Shown: positions 51,954 to 62,100, counted from the stretch's first letter. The stretch: DNA of 64,000 nucleotides from Propionibacteriaceae bacterium UBA7704 (GCA_002482525.1 DLGC01000002.1:275560-339559), one strand, 5' to 3'. The notes: a model not told the origin generated them from the letters alone. Made by a program: numbers and translations.

Positions 51954-53027
51954 ATGAGCGCAAGTCTCTACAGGAGCCGCCTTGAGGCTAGGCGCAAGCT
52001 TCGGATCGAGGCGGAACGCAAGGCCGGCGATTACCGCAATCGTGAGTCGGCTAAGCGAGCCGAAGCCGCAAAGGCGCGTCAGGCCGCCGCGCGACTGAAG
52101 GCGGCGTCATCCGTGCAGAGCAAGCTCCGGGAGGCGGACCGCCGTGAAGACGAGGCCGCCGCAGCGGGAAAGGAGGCTAGCCGCTGGCAATCCCGTGCGT
52201 CCGGATACGCAAAGGACGAGTCTGCGCTCATGACAAGGTTGGTACGCGCTGAGCGGGACGAGGCAAATGCTGCCGAACGCCGCCGCAAGATGGACGAGCA
52301 GCGAGCTACCCGAGAGGACGCGGCTGAGCGCGCCCGCCTCAGATCACGCATCGAGCAAACGGAGTCCGAGGTTCGCACTGCCCTTCGGACCCTGCGCGCA
52401 CCTCGCAGCGAGAAGCTTCGGGTTCTGATCCTCGGCGCTTCCTCAGAGGGCGACCTTCGGGTGGGGCGTGAGCAGAAGCGCATTCGTGCGGCGGTGCAAT
52501 CAGCGCTCCATCGTGACCAGATCGAACTGGATGTGCGGCCTGCGGCCACCACAGCTGACCTGCTCGATGGCATTACTCGTTTCCGGCCCCATGTGGTGCA
52601 TTTCTCCGGCCACAGCAGCGAGAGTCTGATTGTCTTCGAAGACGAGATTGACGTTCCGCACGAAGGAGTGATCGTGTCAGCGACGGCATTCGCCAATGCC
52701 ATCGGGGCGACGGATGACCCGCCGCTCCTGGTCTTTCTCAACTCGTGCCACTCAGCGTCGCAGGCTCACAACTTGGTGCGCGACGTGGCGCCGTTCGCCA
52801 TCGGGATGGCGGACACCATCGAAGACGCTGATGCAATTACCTACTCCGCCCAATTCTATGCTGCCGTCGCCAACGGTCAGTCGATTGGGGCCGCCCATCT
52901 ATCGGGCAGGGCTGCGCTGGAACTCTCTGGTCTTTCCGGTCACGACCTCCCAACGTTGGCACACGCTGACGACGTCGACCCGTCTGCCGCGATTCTCGTT
53001 CGACCGCTCGCGGGGGAGCACAGCTGA
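51954..53027 (+). CDS. Coiled-coil protein with CHAT-type caspase-like protease domain
   Basis: 357 residues. Residues about 1-145 are an unbroken Arg/Ala/Glu-rich coiled coil. From about 153 (EKLRVLILGASSEGDLRVGREQKRI) a caspase-like fold begins. The predicted catalytic pair is His 220 in VVHFSGHSSES and Cys 265 in LLVFLNSCHSASQA, followed by VAPFAIGMADTIEDADAI and YSAQFYAAVANGQSIG, as in CHAT domains. CHAT proteases serve as effectors in type III-E CRISPR and other defence systems. It lies on a mobile remnant between two att-like repeats with a zinc-ribbon gene in front. The target and trigger are unknown. Confidence 0.85.
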   Translation: MSASLYRSRLEARRKLRIEAERKAGDYRNRESAKRAEAAKARQAAARLKAASSVQSKLREADRREDEAAAAGKEASRWQSRASGYAKDESALMTRLVRAERDEANAAERRRKMDEQRATREDAAERARLRSRIEQTESEVRTALRTLRAPRSEKLRVLILGASSEGDLRVGREQKRIRAAVQSALHRDQIELDVRPAATTADLLDGITRFRPHVVHFSGHSSESLIVFEDEIDVPHEGVIVSATAFANAIGATDDPPLLVFLNSCHSASQAHNLVRDVAPFAIGMADTIEDADAITYSAQFYAAVANGQSIGAAHLSGRAALELSGLSGHDLPTLAHADDVDPSAAILVRPLAGEHS

Positions 53028-53420
53028 GAAGCCTGCGAAACTGAAGGGGGAAGTGCGGACAGGAGCCAATCGAACCGCCCTTCGGACAGGCGTCCGCTCA
53101 AGCACTCCGGATCTCGCGGTGATGGGCCGAACGCGTCCTCCACCAAGAGAGCGGTCAGCCTACCGACCAAGCCCCAAGCGCATCACGGAGCACCAACCGA
53201 GACGCCCAAAATCGCTGCCGCGTGCACGGTCAATCTTGGCTATGCCAGTTCACCGTCGACGCGAGTCGACCTCGTGCGGGGCCTCCGGCCACTGTGACGC
53301 CGCAACCGTCCATGCCCGAGGGTCTCGGTCCGGTGGGCAGCGTCTCGGCACTGGCATTACTGGATACTGCCCTTGGCGAGCGAGCAGGGTCCCCCGCCAC
53401 ACAGTGAGTACCACATTTGC
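53028..53420. other. Gene-free region between the CHAT gene and repeat B
   Basis: I see no reading frame here with family-like or well-supported coding features. The sequence is high in GC with no clear terminator, tRNA or recognised element. It may be decayed mobile-element DNA. Confidence 0.5.
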
Positions 53421-53560
53421 CGGGGTGACAGGACTCGAACCGGAGGAATGGGCGCGCAGAACCGGCCTTTGACTAGGTGTGATCGGCACGCTGCGACGGT
53501 CTTGCCGGCCAGTTGGGGCTTATCTGGGGCAGAGATTCCAGCAAATGAACCTGCCGCCCT
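53421..53560. repeat. att-like repeat B (junction of the two element remnants)
   Basis: Aligns to 51091-51230 over the same 140 bp without gaps. On the minus strand its tRNA-like part reads GGTTCGAGTCCTGTCACCCC, one mismatch from the same stretch of tRNA-Pro (57428-57503). TGACTAGG occurs at 53470-53477. It separates the CHAT-carrying part from the OLD-carrying part. Confidence 0.82.
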
Positions 53561-53922
53561 TGCCGAGGTCCAGCCGGTCTCCGTTTCAGGTCAGCACGCG
53601 CTACACGACTTCACTCGGATGCCGATCACAGCACCTTCGCTCCAGGCGCGAGTGCGCCGCCAAAAAGGGTCACGGAAGAGCCGGGCCGACGCGCGCAGGG
53701 CGGTCAGACTCGACCACGGGGGCGACGTCCCCCGATGCGCAAATGGTGCCGACGCGCCACCGCCTCTCCCACGGTAGGCGGCCAGATATCCTCCGAATCC
53801 GAACGTCCGGGAGCAGGAAGGTTAAGGCTTGGGCCGGGGCGTCCGACGGCCGATCTCGAGAGGTACTCCAATGTCGGAGCCCTCCGCTAGTGTGACGAGC
53901 GCAAGGCATTCGAGGAGGAAAC
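53561..53922. other. Gene-free region upstream of the OLD-family gene
   Basis: No gene is supported in these 362 bases. The last 40 contain the OLD promoter and ribosome binding site (GAGGAGG before the GTG) and a TAGTGT hexamer about 30 bp further up that could be a -10. The rest shows no repeats or hairpins I can support. Confidence 0.5.
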
Positions 53923-55890
53923 GTGAAGCTTATCGCGGTCACCGTTCAGAAGTTCCGCAACTTCGTGGAACCGCAGCGCATTGAGATCGAGCCCGACGTG
54001 ACTGCGCTGGTCGGCAAGAACGAGTCAGGCAAGACGACCATCCTCAGGGCCCTGCATCGTCTCAACCCGGCGAATGGTGATGCCCGGAATTTCGACCTCG
54101 TCACGGAGTACCCGCGTTGGCGGCTTGCGCGCGATCGTCGGAACGACTCGAACATCGAGGACACCCGACCTGTCACGGCGGAGTTCACCCCAGAGCAGGC
54201 GGACATCGAGGCTCTCAGCGGGGTGCTTCCGTCACCGCTGCTCCCCACAAGCAAGGTCGTCGCAGTACGCACCTACTCAAACCAGTACTACGTGTGGGTC
54301 GAGACGGGCTTGAAGGACGTCATCGCCGCAGCTTCAACGGATGCTTCGATTGCCGACGAGGATGCCGCGGAGCTCGCGAAGGAGCCAGACCTCGATGCTG
54401 CTGTCGCGAGGGCGAAAGAGCTCGCGAAATCGCTCAAGGAGTCCCAGCCTGCCAGGGCGAAGGTAGTCGGCGGATTCCCGAACGCCGCAGAGAAGTACCG
54501 GTATCACCTCGGCTCTGGTGCCCCGATAGAGCAAGAGCAGCGGGATGCGATCGCCGCGCGCGTACCCCAGTTCTTCTATTTCTCGAACTACAGCGTGCTG
54601 CCCGGCGAGACCGACCTAACTGGGCTCGCGCGGAAAATCGAGGCAGGCGAGGGCCTGGACCAGCAGGAGCAGACTGTCGTCTCGCTCCTCGCCCACGCGG
54701 GCGTGAGGCCGGCGGATTTCCTCGACACGAACTACGACAGCCGCAAGGCCGAACTCCAGGCCGCCGCCGTCGACCTCAGCCGTGAAGTCTTCAAATACTG
54801 GCGAGCCAACACGGACCTCGAAGTCGTATTCGGCGACGACAACGTGCCCGTGGTCGAAGCGCCGAGCACGCCCGCCGTGAACCATCGCTTCCTGAAGATC
54901 GAGCTACGGGATGGGCGGCACGGAAACGTCGAGACGAACTTCGCCACCCGCTCGAGCGGATTCCAGTGGTTCTTCTCGTTCTTCGCGGCCTTCAGCGAAT
55001 ACCTGCACACGGACAAGCCTGTGGTAGTCCTGCTGGACGAACCCGGGACGAGCCTGCACGGTGAAGCTCAGAAGGACTTCGTTAACTACATCTTCAACGA
55101 GCTCGGCGCGGCCAAGCAGACGCTCTACACGACCCACTCGCAGTTCATGGTCGACCCCACCGTCTATGAGAAGCTCCGAGCCGTCCACGACAAGGCCACG
55201 CGTGAGGACCAGGAAGCCGGCGTCGAGGTCAGCAAGGTCAACCTCAAGGCCGACCGTGACACCGTATTGCCAGTCGAGTCGGCGCTCGGGTACTCGATCA
55301 GCCAGCATCTCTTCATCGGATCGGGACATCACCTTCTGGTCGAAGGCAGTAGTGACTTCATCTTCCTGATGCGCATGAGCGCCTACATGGAATCGAAGAA
55401 GAAGCCAATCTTGAGCCCAAAGCTCGCCATGATCCCCGTCGGGGGCATTACCAACATGCCCGCCTTCGTCGCGCTGATGGGTCGTAGACTTGAGGTCTCG
55501 GTCCTTGTCGATGGCGAGAAGTCGAGTTCAGTCCTCGATCGTACAAGGCTCGCGGCGAAGGAGAACGACGTCCCTGCAAACCGCATCATCTCCATCGGAG
55601 AGGTAGATCCGTCGCTGCCGAGAGACGGTGACATCGAAGACCTCTTTGCCGTCGCTGACTATCTCAAGCTCTACAACTGGGCGTTCAAGAAGGCGCTCGC
55701 TGAAGCCGACCTGAGTGGTAACACGGGCCGCATCCTCGGTCGCATCGAGTCCGTCGAGGGCAAGTTCAACCATGCGCTCCCGGCGCACGCGCTCACCGAC
55801 AAGCAGGACGAGTTCTTCGAAAGCCTCGATCCGGTATCTGTCGAAAACTTCGAGAAGCTCTTCGAGAAGTTGAACGCTGGCCTCGCCTAG
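53923..55890 (+). CDS. OLD-family ATPase/TOPRIM nuclease
   Basis: 655 residues from a GTG with a strong GAGGAGG site. The N-terminal ABC-type ATPase has Walker A GKNESGKTT (31-39), a hydrophobic coiled middle, signature-like ATRSSGFQWFFSFF and Walker B VVVLLDEPGTSLHG (D372, E373), then TLYTTHSQFM. The C-terminal TOPRIM domain has LLVEGSSDFIFL (E474), VLVDGEKS (D530) and DGDIEDLF. This is the class 1 overcoming-lysogenisation-defect layout. GajA of the Gabija system is related, but no GajB-like helicase follows. A solitary OLD nuclease on a mobile remnant fits an anti-phage or plasmid-exclusion role. Confidence 0.92.
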   Translation: MKLIAVTVQKFRNFVEPQRIEIEPDVTALVGKNESGKTTILRALHRLNPANGDARNFDLVTEYPRWRLARDRRNDSNIEDTRPVTAEFTPEQADIEALSGVLPSPLLPTSKVVAVRTYSNQYYVWVETGLKDVIAAASTDASIADEDAAELAKEPDLDAAVARAKELAKSLKESQPARAKVVGGFPNAAEKYRYHLGSGAPIEQEQRDAIAARVPQFFYFSNYSVLPGETDLTGLARKIEAGEGLDQQEQTVVSLLAHAGVRPADFLDTNYDSRKAELQAAAVDLSREVFKYWRANTDLEVVFGDDNVPVVEAPSTPAVNHRFLKIELRDGRHGNVETNFATRSSGFQWFFSFFAAFSEYLHTDKPVVVLLDEPGTSLHGEAQKDFVNYIFNELGAAKQTLYTTHSQFMVDPTVYEKLRAVHDKATREDQEAGVEVSKVNLKADRDTVLPVESALGYSISQHLFIGSGHHLLVEGSSDFIFLMRMSAYMESKKKPILSPKLAMIPVGGITNMPAFVALMGRRLEVSVLVDGEKSSSVLDRTRLAAKENDVPANRIISIGEVDPSLPRDGDIEDLFAVADYLKLYNWAFKKALAEADLSGNTGRILGRIESVEGKFNHALPAHALTDKQDEFFESLDPVSVENFEKLFEKLNAGLA

Positions 55891-55979
55891 CGATCCTCCC
55901 GAAGACTGCGGTGGAGGGGCATCACACCGCTGCCCTGGCTCGAACTAACGCTCATCGGACGCGCTGCGAGCCACCGGCC

Positions 55980-57218
55980 TCAAGGTAAGGCCAGCCCGGT
56001 GAGCCGTATCAAACCTAACGCTTCGCGTCCACCCAGGCGATGAGACATCGTGCAACAAAGGAACGGTGGCCTCGAGTTCCTCCTCCTCGCTGAGCAGCGA
56101 GTGGACCTCACGCTCGGCACGGCCGTACGGCTGCCGTCCGGGAGGCCGGGTCTCGTGCTCGCGCGTCGCGTCGCGTGCTGGTAACGCTCGACCCCGCCGG
56201 CGGCCGCGTGGCCCATCATCGCCTTCAGCCCGGCGGTCGTCGCGCCGGTCATGCTGGCCAGCGACGCCGCCGAGTGGCGCATGTCGTGGAAGGTAAGGTC
56301 CTCCCGGCCGATGACCTTGCGCGCCTTGCCGTAGGCATAGCGCAGCGCCTTCTCCGACATCGGCGAGACACCGTCTCCGCCCGGGAAGAGGAAGCCATCA
56401 CATCCGGTCACCGGGAGCGCGGCCACGTACTTCGCCAGGTACGGGATCAAGTGCGGCGGGATGCTGACGTCCCGGACGCCGGCCGCCGTCTTCGGCGCGC
56501 CGACGTGCATCTGGCCCTTCGTCCGCGTCACAGCCTGCCGGACGAGCACAACGCCCTCGGTGAGGTCCAGGTCGCGGCGCCGCAGGCCGCCCACCTCCCC
56601 CGACCTCAGCCCGCACCACCCACCAGCACCACGGGCATTCTCTGCTTCGGCGGAAGATCCAGCAGCTTGTTGAGTTCGGCAGGCGTCGCCGGCACGATGT
56701 CGCGCGTCCGGCGCACCTTGCTGGCATTGCGGACGCGGCGCGGGTTACGGTCGATCAGGCCCTCGTCCTCGGCCTCGCGCAGGATCGAGCGCAGCAGCGC
56801 GTAGGCGTGCGTGCGCTGCACCGGACGGTCGGCCGAGAGCACCGTGGAGTACCAACGCCGGATGCGATCGGGCCCGAGGTGCTTCATCAGGATCATCCCG
56901 AGCGTCGGCGCGATCAGCTTCTCCAGCAGACGGCCGTACTCCTCGCGCGTCCGCGGAGTCAGCTCGCGCTCAGCCAGGCAGTGCCGCGCGTAGCCGGCCA
57001 GGGTGTCCAGGTCGCCGGCTGACCCTTCACGTTCACTGGCGGACGCAACTCCTGCCGCGAGATCGAACGGTGCACCTCACCCAGCCAGAACTCGGTGTCG
57101 ATCCGCTCCGAAAACAGGTGCGGGGCGTCGTAGCGCTGCCGATCCGGCCGACGTAACGCGCACGGAAGTATCCACTCCGGCGCTCGATGCTGCCGAAGGA
57201 TCGGCGCTCCTGACCCAT
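55980..57218 (-). pseudogene. Tyrosine recombinase (integrase), frameshifted pseudogene
   Basis: The gene begins at the ATG at 57218 (GGAGGTTCCC before it) with MGQERRSFGSIERRSGYFRA, a phage-type N-terminal DNA-binding region. Coding then changes frame near 57143 (continues HLFSERIDTEFWLGE), near 57018 (continues DLDTLAGYARHCLAERELTP), near 56612 (continues GLRSGEVGGLRRRDLDL) and near 56167. The C-terminal catalytic region is recognisable: LTFHDMRHSAASLASMTGAT for the His/Arg box, then MMGHAAAGGVERYQHA with the nucleophile tyrosine. Four frameshifts in about 1.2 kb make it inactive, unless they are sequencing errors. It lies next to tRNA-Pro, as expected for the integrating enzyme of this island. 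Confidence 0.88.
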
Positions 57219-57264
57219 GGGAACCTCCTGATCGGCAGGAAACCCGAAATCCAGAATATCGCCC

Positions 57265-57411
57265 TGACTAGGGGTTTTGCTTGCCCCAAGTATGCCCCAA
57301 TTGGGGCTCAGCTGGGGCGCCAGGGGCCTCGACATGGCCTCTTCTGGGTGGGGGTAACCTGTCGCACCCCTGCGGCGTTTTGCCTAGTCAGCCAGGCTTA
57401 ATGCCTAGTCG
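57265..57411. repeat. Octamer cluster near the tRNA (possible recombinase arm sites)
   Basis: TGACTAGG occurs at 57265-57272, in inverted form at 57383-57390 (exact) and again at 57404-57411 (one mismatch). The two inverted copies begin 21 bp apart, two turns of helix. A perfect palindrome GCCCCAATTGGGGC lies between (57294-57307). The same octamer is inside repeats A and B. Confidence 0.55.
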
Positions 57412-57427
57412 GGATGGGGGGCACCAA

Positions 57428-57503
57428 TGGTCGGGGCGACAGGACTCGAACCTGCGATCTCCTGCTCCCAAAGCAGGCGCGCTAGCCACTACGCTACGCC
57501 CCG
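57428..57503 (-). tRNA. tRNA-Pro (anticodon TGG)
   Basis: Minus-strand sequence of 76 nt starting CGGGGCGTAGCGTAGTGGCT. Acceptor CGGGGCG pairs with CGCCCCG; the anticodon arm is CCTGC-TTTGGGA-GCAGG, giving TGG; the T arm has GGTTCGAGTCC. The CCA end is encoded (57428-57430). The 3' end faces the island, and the gene is intact. Confidence 0.96.
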
Positions 57504-57547
57504 GTGACCGGGCGTGAGTCTACGGCCCGCAGCCGGTGGCCACCAAC

Positions 57548-59023
57548 TTATGCCGTCGCGCTGAGTTCGGGGGTGAGCAGCAACCAGGCCAACGGTTCGG
57601 CCTCATCGATCCAGCCGTTGACGTAGGCACACAGGATCTTTCCGCGCACTTTGGCCGCCACCTGGGCGTAGTAGGAGGCATGCGGCCACTCCGGCGGACA
57701 CAGTTCTAACAGGCCCACCAGCTCAGCCATCTCGGTCCAGCTCATCAGCGGCGGCTCGCCGGGCATCAAACCGCCCAAGCGGTTGGCGACACCGGCCAGT
57801 TCGCCGGCCCCGAAATCGGCGCTGCGGTAATGCAGCAGCGAGCTTTCCAGGGCTGCGGTGCGTCCCACGGCCGAACGGCTGAGCATCTCCAGGCAGCGCG
57901 ACTGGGCGTCCAAACCAACACTGACCGACGCCAAAAACCCGGCCATCACTACCCGGCCGTATCCCAGGCCCACTGGACGCCGCGCCAGCCAGCGCAACCC
58001 GTCAGAGACCAGCGCGCCCTCCCCCAGCGCCCGGCCACGGATCAACGCGAATGCCGCAGCGAACAGCGACTCCGACGACTCCCAATCCACCACATCGAGC
58101 AGGTCGTGACCGTTCTGACCCAGCCAGACGGTGTTCCGGTCGGCAGCCATCTGCACACAAAACGCCTCAGCGGCACTCGGCGGCTCGGCACGGTCCAGCG
58201 CTGCGTCCACCACCTTGTGCAGGGCCACCTCAAGCTGCGGCACCCACTCCAACTCAACCCGGCTCAACCCGCGCGGATTAGTGATGTCGACGACGTGGCT
58301 GCCCGGTGGACCATCGACGCTCACCTGACCATCGGCATACTCCACGACCAGCTCATCAGGCACCTCAAGACCGCAATCGGCCAGATCGGCCAGCCAACTC
58401 ACACCCTCATCGAGCTGGGTCTCCATCGACCACGGCGGCATGCGCGACTCCACATCGCCCAGCTCGGCATACCAATGCCCGGCCAGCACCGTCACCAGCC
58501 GATCGCCGGTCTCCAACACGGTGCCCTCCGGAGCCACCAGATACTCCACCCAGGCACTGGATTCCTGCGGATCCTCGGCCAACTCCAAGTAGCCCTGCTC
58601 CAGCCGGAAAGCCAACACCGGGCCGGCCGCATGCGCCGGCGCAACCACGATCACAGTGCTCACCCCGGCCGACCAACTCCACAAGGTGTACTCCGGCCCC
58701 GGCCGCACGCGCAGCCTCTCGCCCACCTGCACCGAGCCGTCATGGTCGCGCACCAACACCCAGCGGCTACGCCAGCCGTCATTGATCGCGGCACGCTGCA
58801 GCAGGCGTCCTGCATGAGTGGTCAGCGAGTGCTCCACCTCGTCGTCAGTGACCAGGGACGGATCAGCCGTGCTGGCATTCACCCAGCCGAGCTCGACCAC
58901 CAAATGCCGCCCTCGCACCACCCGCATCAAGGACCCGTCCCGCTCCAGGCGCACTTCAGCGTCCGCCCAATGGATCACCTCAGAGGTGGACAACTCCTGC
59001 ACGAGAACAGCTTGCGCCACCAA
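57548..59023 (-). CDS. Unrecognised 491-residue protein
   Basis: 491 residues from a TTG at 59023, the next codon being GTG. It is acidic, with no signal peptide, membrane helix or catalytic motif that I can name. The N-terminal 240 residues look beta-rich (alternating hydrophobic strands such as RWVLVRDHDGSVQVGERLRV). The C-terminal half is helical with repeated leucine/alanine-rich segments, suggesting an adaptor or structural role. It is divergent from aminopeptidase N and starts just outside the island, 45 bp from the tRNA. No homolog can be named from the sequence alone. Confidence 0.7.
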   Translation of the reverse strand: MVAQAVLVQELSTSEVIHWADAEVRLERDGSLMRVVRGRHLVVELGWVNASTADPSLVTDDEVEHSLTTHAGRLLQRAAINDGWRSRWVLVRDHDGSVQVGERLRVRPGPEYTLWSWSAGVSTVIVVAPAHAAGPVLAFRLEQGYLELAEDPQESSAWVEYLVAPEGTVLETGDRLVTVLAGHWYAELGDVESRMPPWSMETQLDEGVSWLADLADCGLEVPDELVVEYADGQVSVDGPPGSHVVDITNPRGLSRVELEWVPQLEVALHKVVDAALDRAEPPSAAEAFCVQMAADRNTVWLGQNGHDLLDVVDWESSESLFAAAFALIRGRALGEGALVSDGLRWLARRPVGLGYGRVVMAGFLASVSVGLDAQSRCLEMLSRSAVGRTAALESSLLHYRSADFGAGELAGVANRLGGLMPGEPPLMSWTEMAELVGLLELCPPEWPHASYYAQVAAKVRGKILCAYVNGWIDEAEPLAWLLLTPELSATA

Positions 59024-59187
59024 AGCGATTCGGTGCGACCACCACGCCCAGAAATCGCGTAGTCACTGCGATTCGCCGGCTCGCGGCTCGCGCGGGAGGT
59101 TGAGCCCCAGCCTGTGTGAACGGTAGCCTCTCAGCTTGCCTTGTGCTTCAGCCCCATGACGCACACCCACCCCTGTGAGGTCCAGCC

Positions 59188-62100
59188 ATGTATCCAGCCA
59201 ACATCACGCGCGATGAAGCCGCCGCCCGATCGGCCGTCGTTCGAGTCAAGGGCTACCAGGTCGATGTCGACCTGAGCGGCACCGCCGATGTTGGCGAGTA
59301 CGACTCCACCGCACTGTTCGTCTCCACCTCGACGGTAACCTTCGCCCTCGCCAGTTCCGGCAAGACCCACCTCAATCTGATCGCCGACAAGCTGCTTTCA
59401 GCCACGCTGGACGGCAAGCCGCTGCCCGCCGACGCTTTCGCCGACAACAAGGTGAACTTCACCGCCAAGAAGGGCGAGCATCAACTCACGATCAGCGCAT
59501 TGTGTCGCTTCAGTCGAACCGGTGAAGGGCTGCACCGCTTCGTCGATCCCGTCGATGACAAGGTGTATTGCTACACCCAGTTCGAAACTGCCGACGCCCG
59601 ACGCATGTACGCCTGCTTCGAGCAGCCCGACCTCAAGGGCAGCTTCGCGCTCACCGTGCTGGCACCCTCCCACTGGACGGTGCTGTCGAATTCACCAGCC
59701 GTCCAGCCCACCGAGGCCGGACCTGAGCTGGCACGCTGGGAGTTCGCCCCCACCCCGCCGATCTCGACCTACATCACGGCGCTGATCGCCGGCGAATTCC
59801 ACACCGTCACCGACCACTACTCCGGGCCCGCTGGCGAGATCCCGCTCACCCTGGCCTGCCGAGAGTCCCTGGCAGAGCACCTGGACGTTGAGCGCATCCT
59901 GAACACCACCAAAGCCGGCTTCACCGTGTTCGCCCAGGCCTTCGGCATGGCGCTGCCGTTCCCCGACTACGCACAGATCTTCGTGCCGGAATTCAACGCC
60001 GGGGCCATGGAGAACGCCGGGTGTATCACCATTCGCGATGAGTATCTCTACCGCTCCCGGGTTACGCAGGCGTCCTACGAAACCCGTGACAACACGATCC
60101 TTCACGAGCTGGCCCACATGTGGTTCGGCGACCTGGTCACCATGACCTGGTGGGACGATTTGTGGCTCAATGAATCGTTTGCGGAGTGGGCCTCGCACTA
60201 CGCCCAGGCCGAGATTCGCCAAGCCACCGGCGTCGGCAGCGATCCGTGGGCGACCTTCACCAATGGACGCAAGAACTGGGCCTACCGGGCCGACCAGCTC
60301 CCGTCCACCCATCCGGTGGCCGCAGACATGGTTGATCTGGAGGCCGTCGAGCTGAACTTCGACGGCATCACCTACGCCAAGGGGGCTTCCGTCCTGCGGC
60401 AGCTGGTGGCCTTCGTCGGCACCGATGCCTTCCTGGCCGGGGTGCGCACCTACTTCACCCGCCACGCCTGGGGCAACACCCGACTGTCCGATCTGCTCGC
60501 TGCGCTGACTGAGGCGTCCGGACGCGACCTGTCGCACTTCGCCGGCCAATGGCTGCAGACTGCCGGAGTCAACACCGTCACCGCCGAGTTCGACACCGAC
60601 GAGCACGGTGTCTTCACTCGGTTCGCGCTGCGGCAGAGCGCCACCGAACAGTGGCCGACGCTGCGTCAACACCGACTGGCCGTCGGCCTGTACGACCTGA
60701 TCGACGGACGCCTGGTGCGCACCGAGCGGGTCGAGGTGGACATTGCTGGCGAGCTGACCGAGATTCCCGAACTGGTCGGGAAGGCACGCACGGCCGTGAT
60801 CCTGCCCAATGACGACGACCTGACCTACGCCAAGATTCGCTTGGACGCCGAGTCGCTGGCGGCCCTAGTGGCCAGCTTCGACACCTTGGAGTCGGCACTG
60901 ACGCGGGCATTGTGCTGGGGTGCAGCCTGGGACATGTGCCGCGATGCCGAGATGACCGCCTCGGATTACGTGGACCTGGCGCTCAGCGGAGTGGGCATCG
61001 AGACCGATCTGACGGCGGTTGAGCGGGTGCTGGGCAACTGCCACACCGCCATCGACTTCTACACACCGCCCAAGGATCGCGCCGAACTCAATGCGCGCAT
61101 GCTGGCCGGAATCGCCCGCCTACTCAAGGACGCCGAGCCGGGCTCGGATCATCAGCTGGCCTTTGCGCGGGCGCTGGCGTCCTTGGCCAGCGGGGAGGCT
61201 GCCGCCGGAGTGCTGCAGGCCTGGCTGTATGGACTGGAGGCACCTGAGGGCTTGGCGATGGATACCGATCTGCGCTGGCACCTGGTGGTCAATCTGGCGC
61301 GCCTGGGGGCGGTCAGCGAGGTTGAGATCGCCGACGAGGCCAAGCGGGACAACACCGCCCGTGGCGCTGAGCGCGCCGCCGCTGCGCGAGCAGCCCTGCC
61401 GATTGCCGAAGCCAAGGCGATGGCGTGGCGTCGGGCGACCATGGAGGACACTCCGAACGAGACCCACTTCCAGTTGTGCTCCACCTTCTGGCAGATGGAT
61501 CAAGACGATGTGCTGCTGCCCTACGTGGCTGCCTACCGTTCGGTCGCCGAGGCGATCTCGAACGGTGCCGACGGTTGGGCGGATCGCAGTTCGGCCATCC
61601 GGCAACACGTGTTGGGGCTGATGTTCCCGACGACGTTGATGGATCGCCGCGCGCTCGCCGAGTTGGACGAATGGCTCGGTTCGGTGAAGCTCGGCGATGC
61701 CGTGATGCGGCAGGTGCTGGAGCGTCGTGACGATGCCGAGCGGGCGCTGCGCTGCCAGGAGGCCGCTGTGGCCGCCCAGACCGAGGCTGACGTCCCCGAC
61801 GATGTGTTCGTCCCGGAGACCCCGCAGGATGAGCCGAGCGAGGACCGAGCGACCACGGGCGACGCCATGCCTGTCGTTGAGGATCACAGTGAGGGTGCGG
61901 ACGACAACGCGCAGCCCGACGACCAAGCCGTGTCGGTGGAGGCCGCGGGCGAGGCGGGGTCTGTTGCCGAAGCAGAGCTTGTTGCCGATGCAGAGGCTGT
62001 TGCTGATGCGGAGGCTGCGGGTGATGCGGAGTCCGTCGCTGCGCAAGCTCCGGAGTTCGAGGCGTCCGTTGCTGACGACCAGATCGAACGGCCGGCGGAC

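Noticed and set aside
53923..55890. Gabija (GajAB) defence system
   Set aside because: The ATPase/TOPRIM protein is present but no UvrD-like helicase gene follows; the next gene is a broken integrase.
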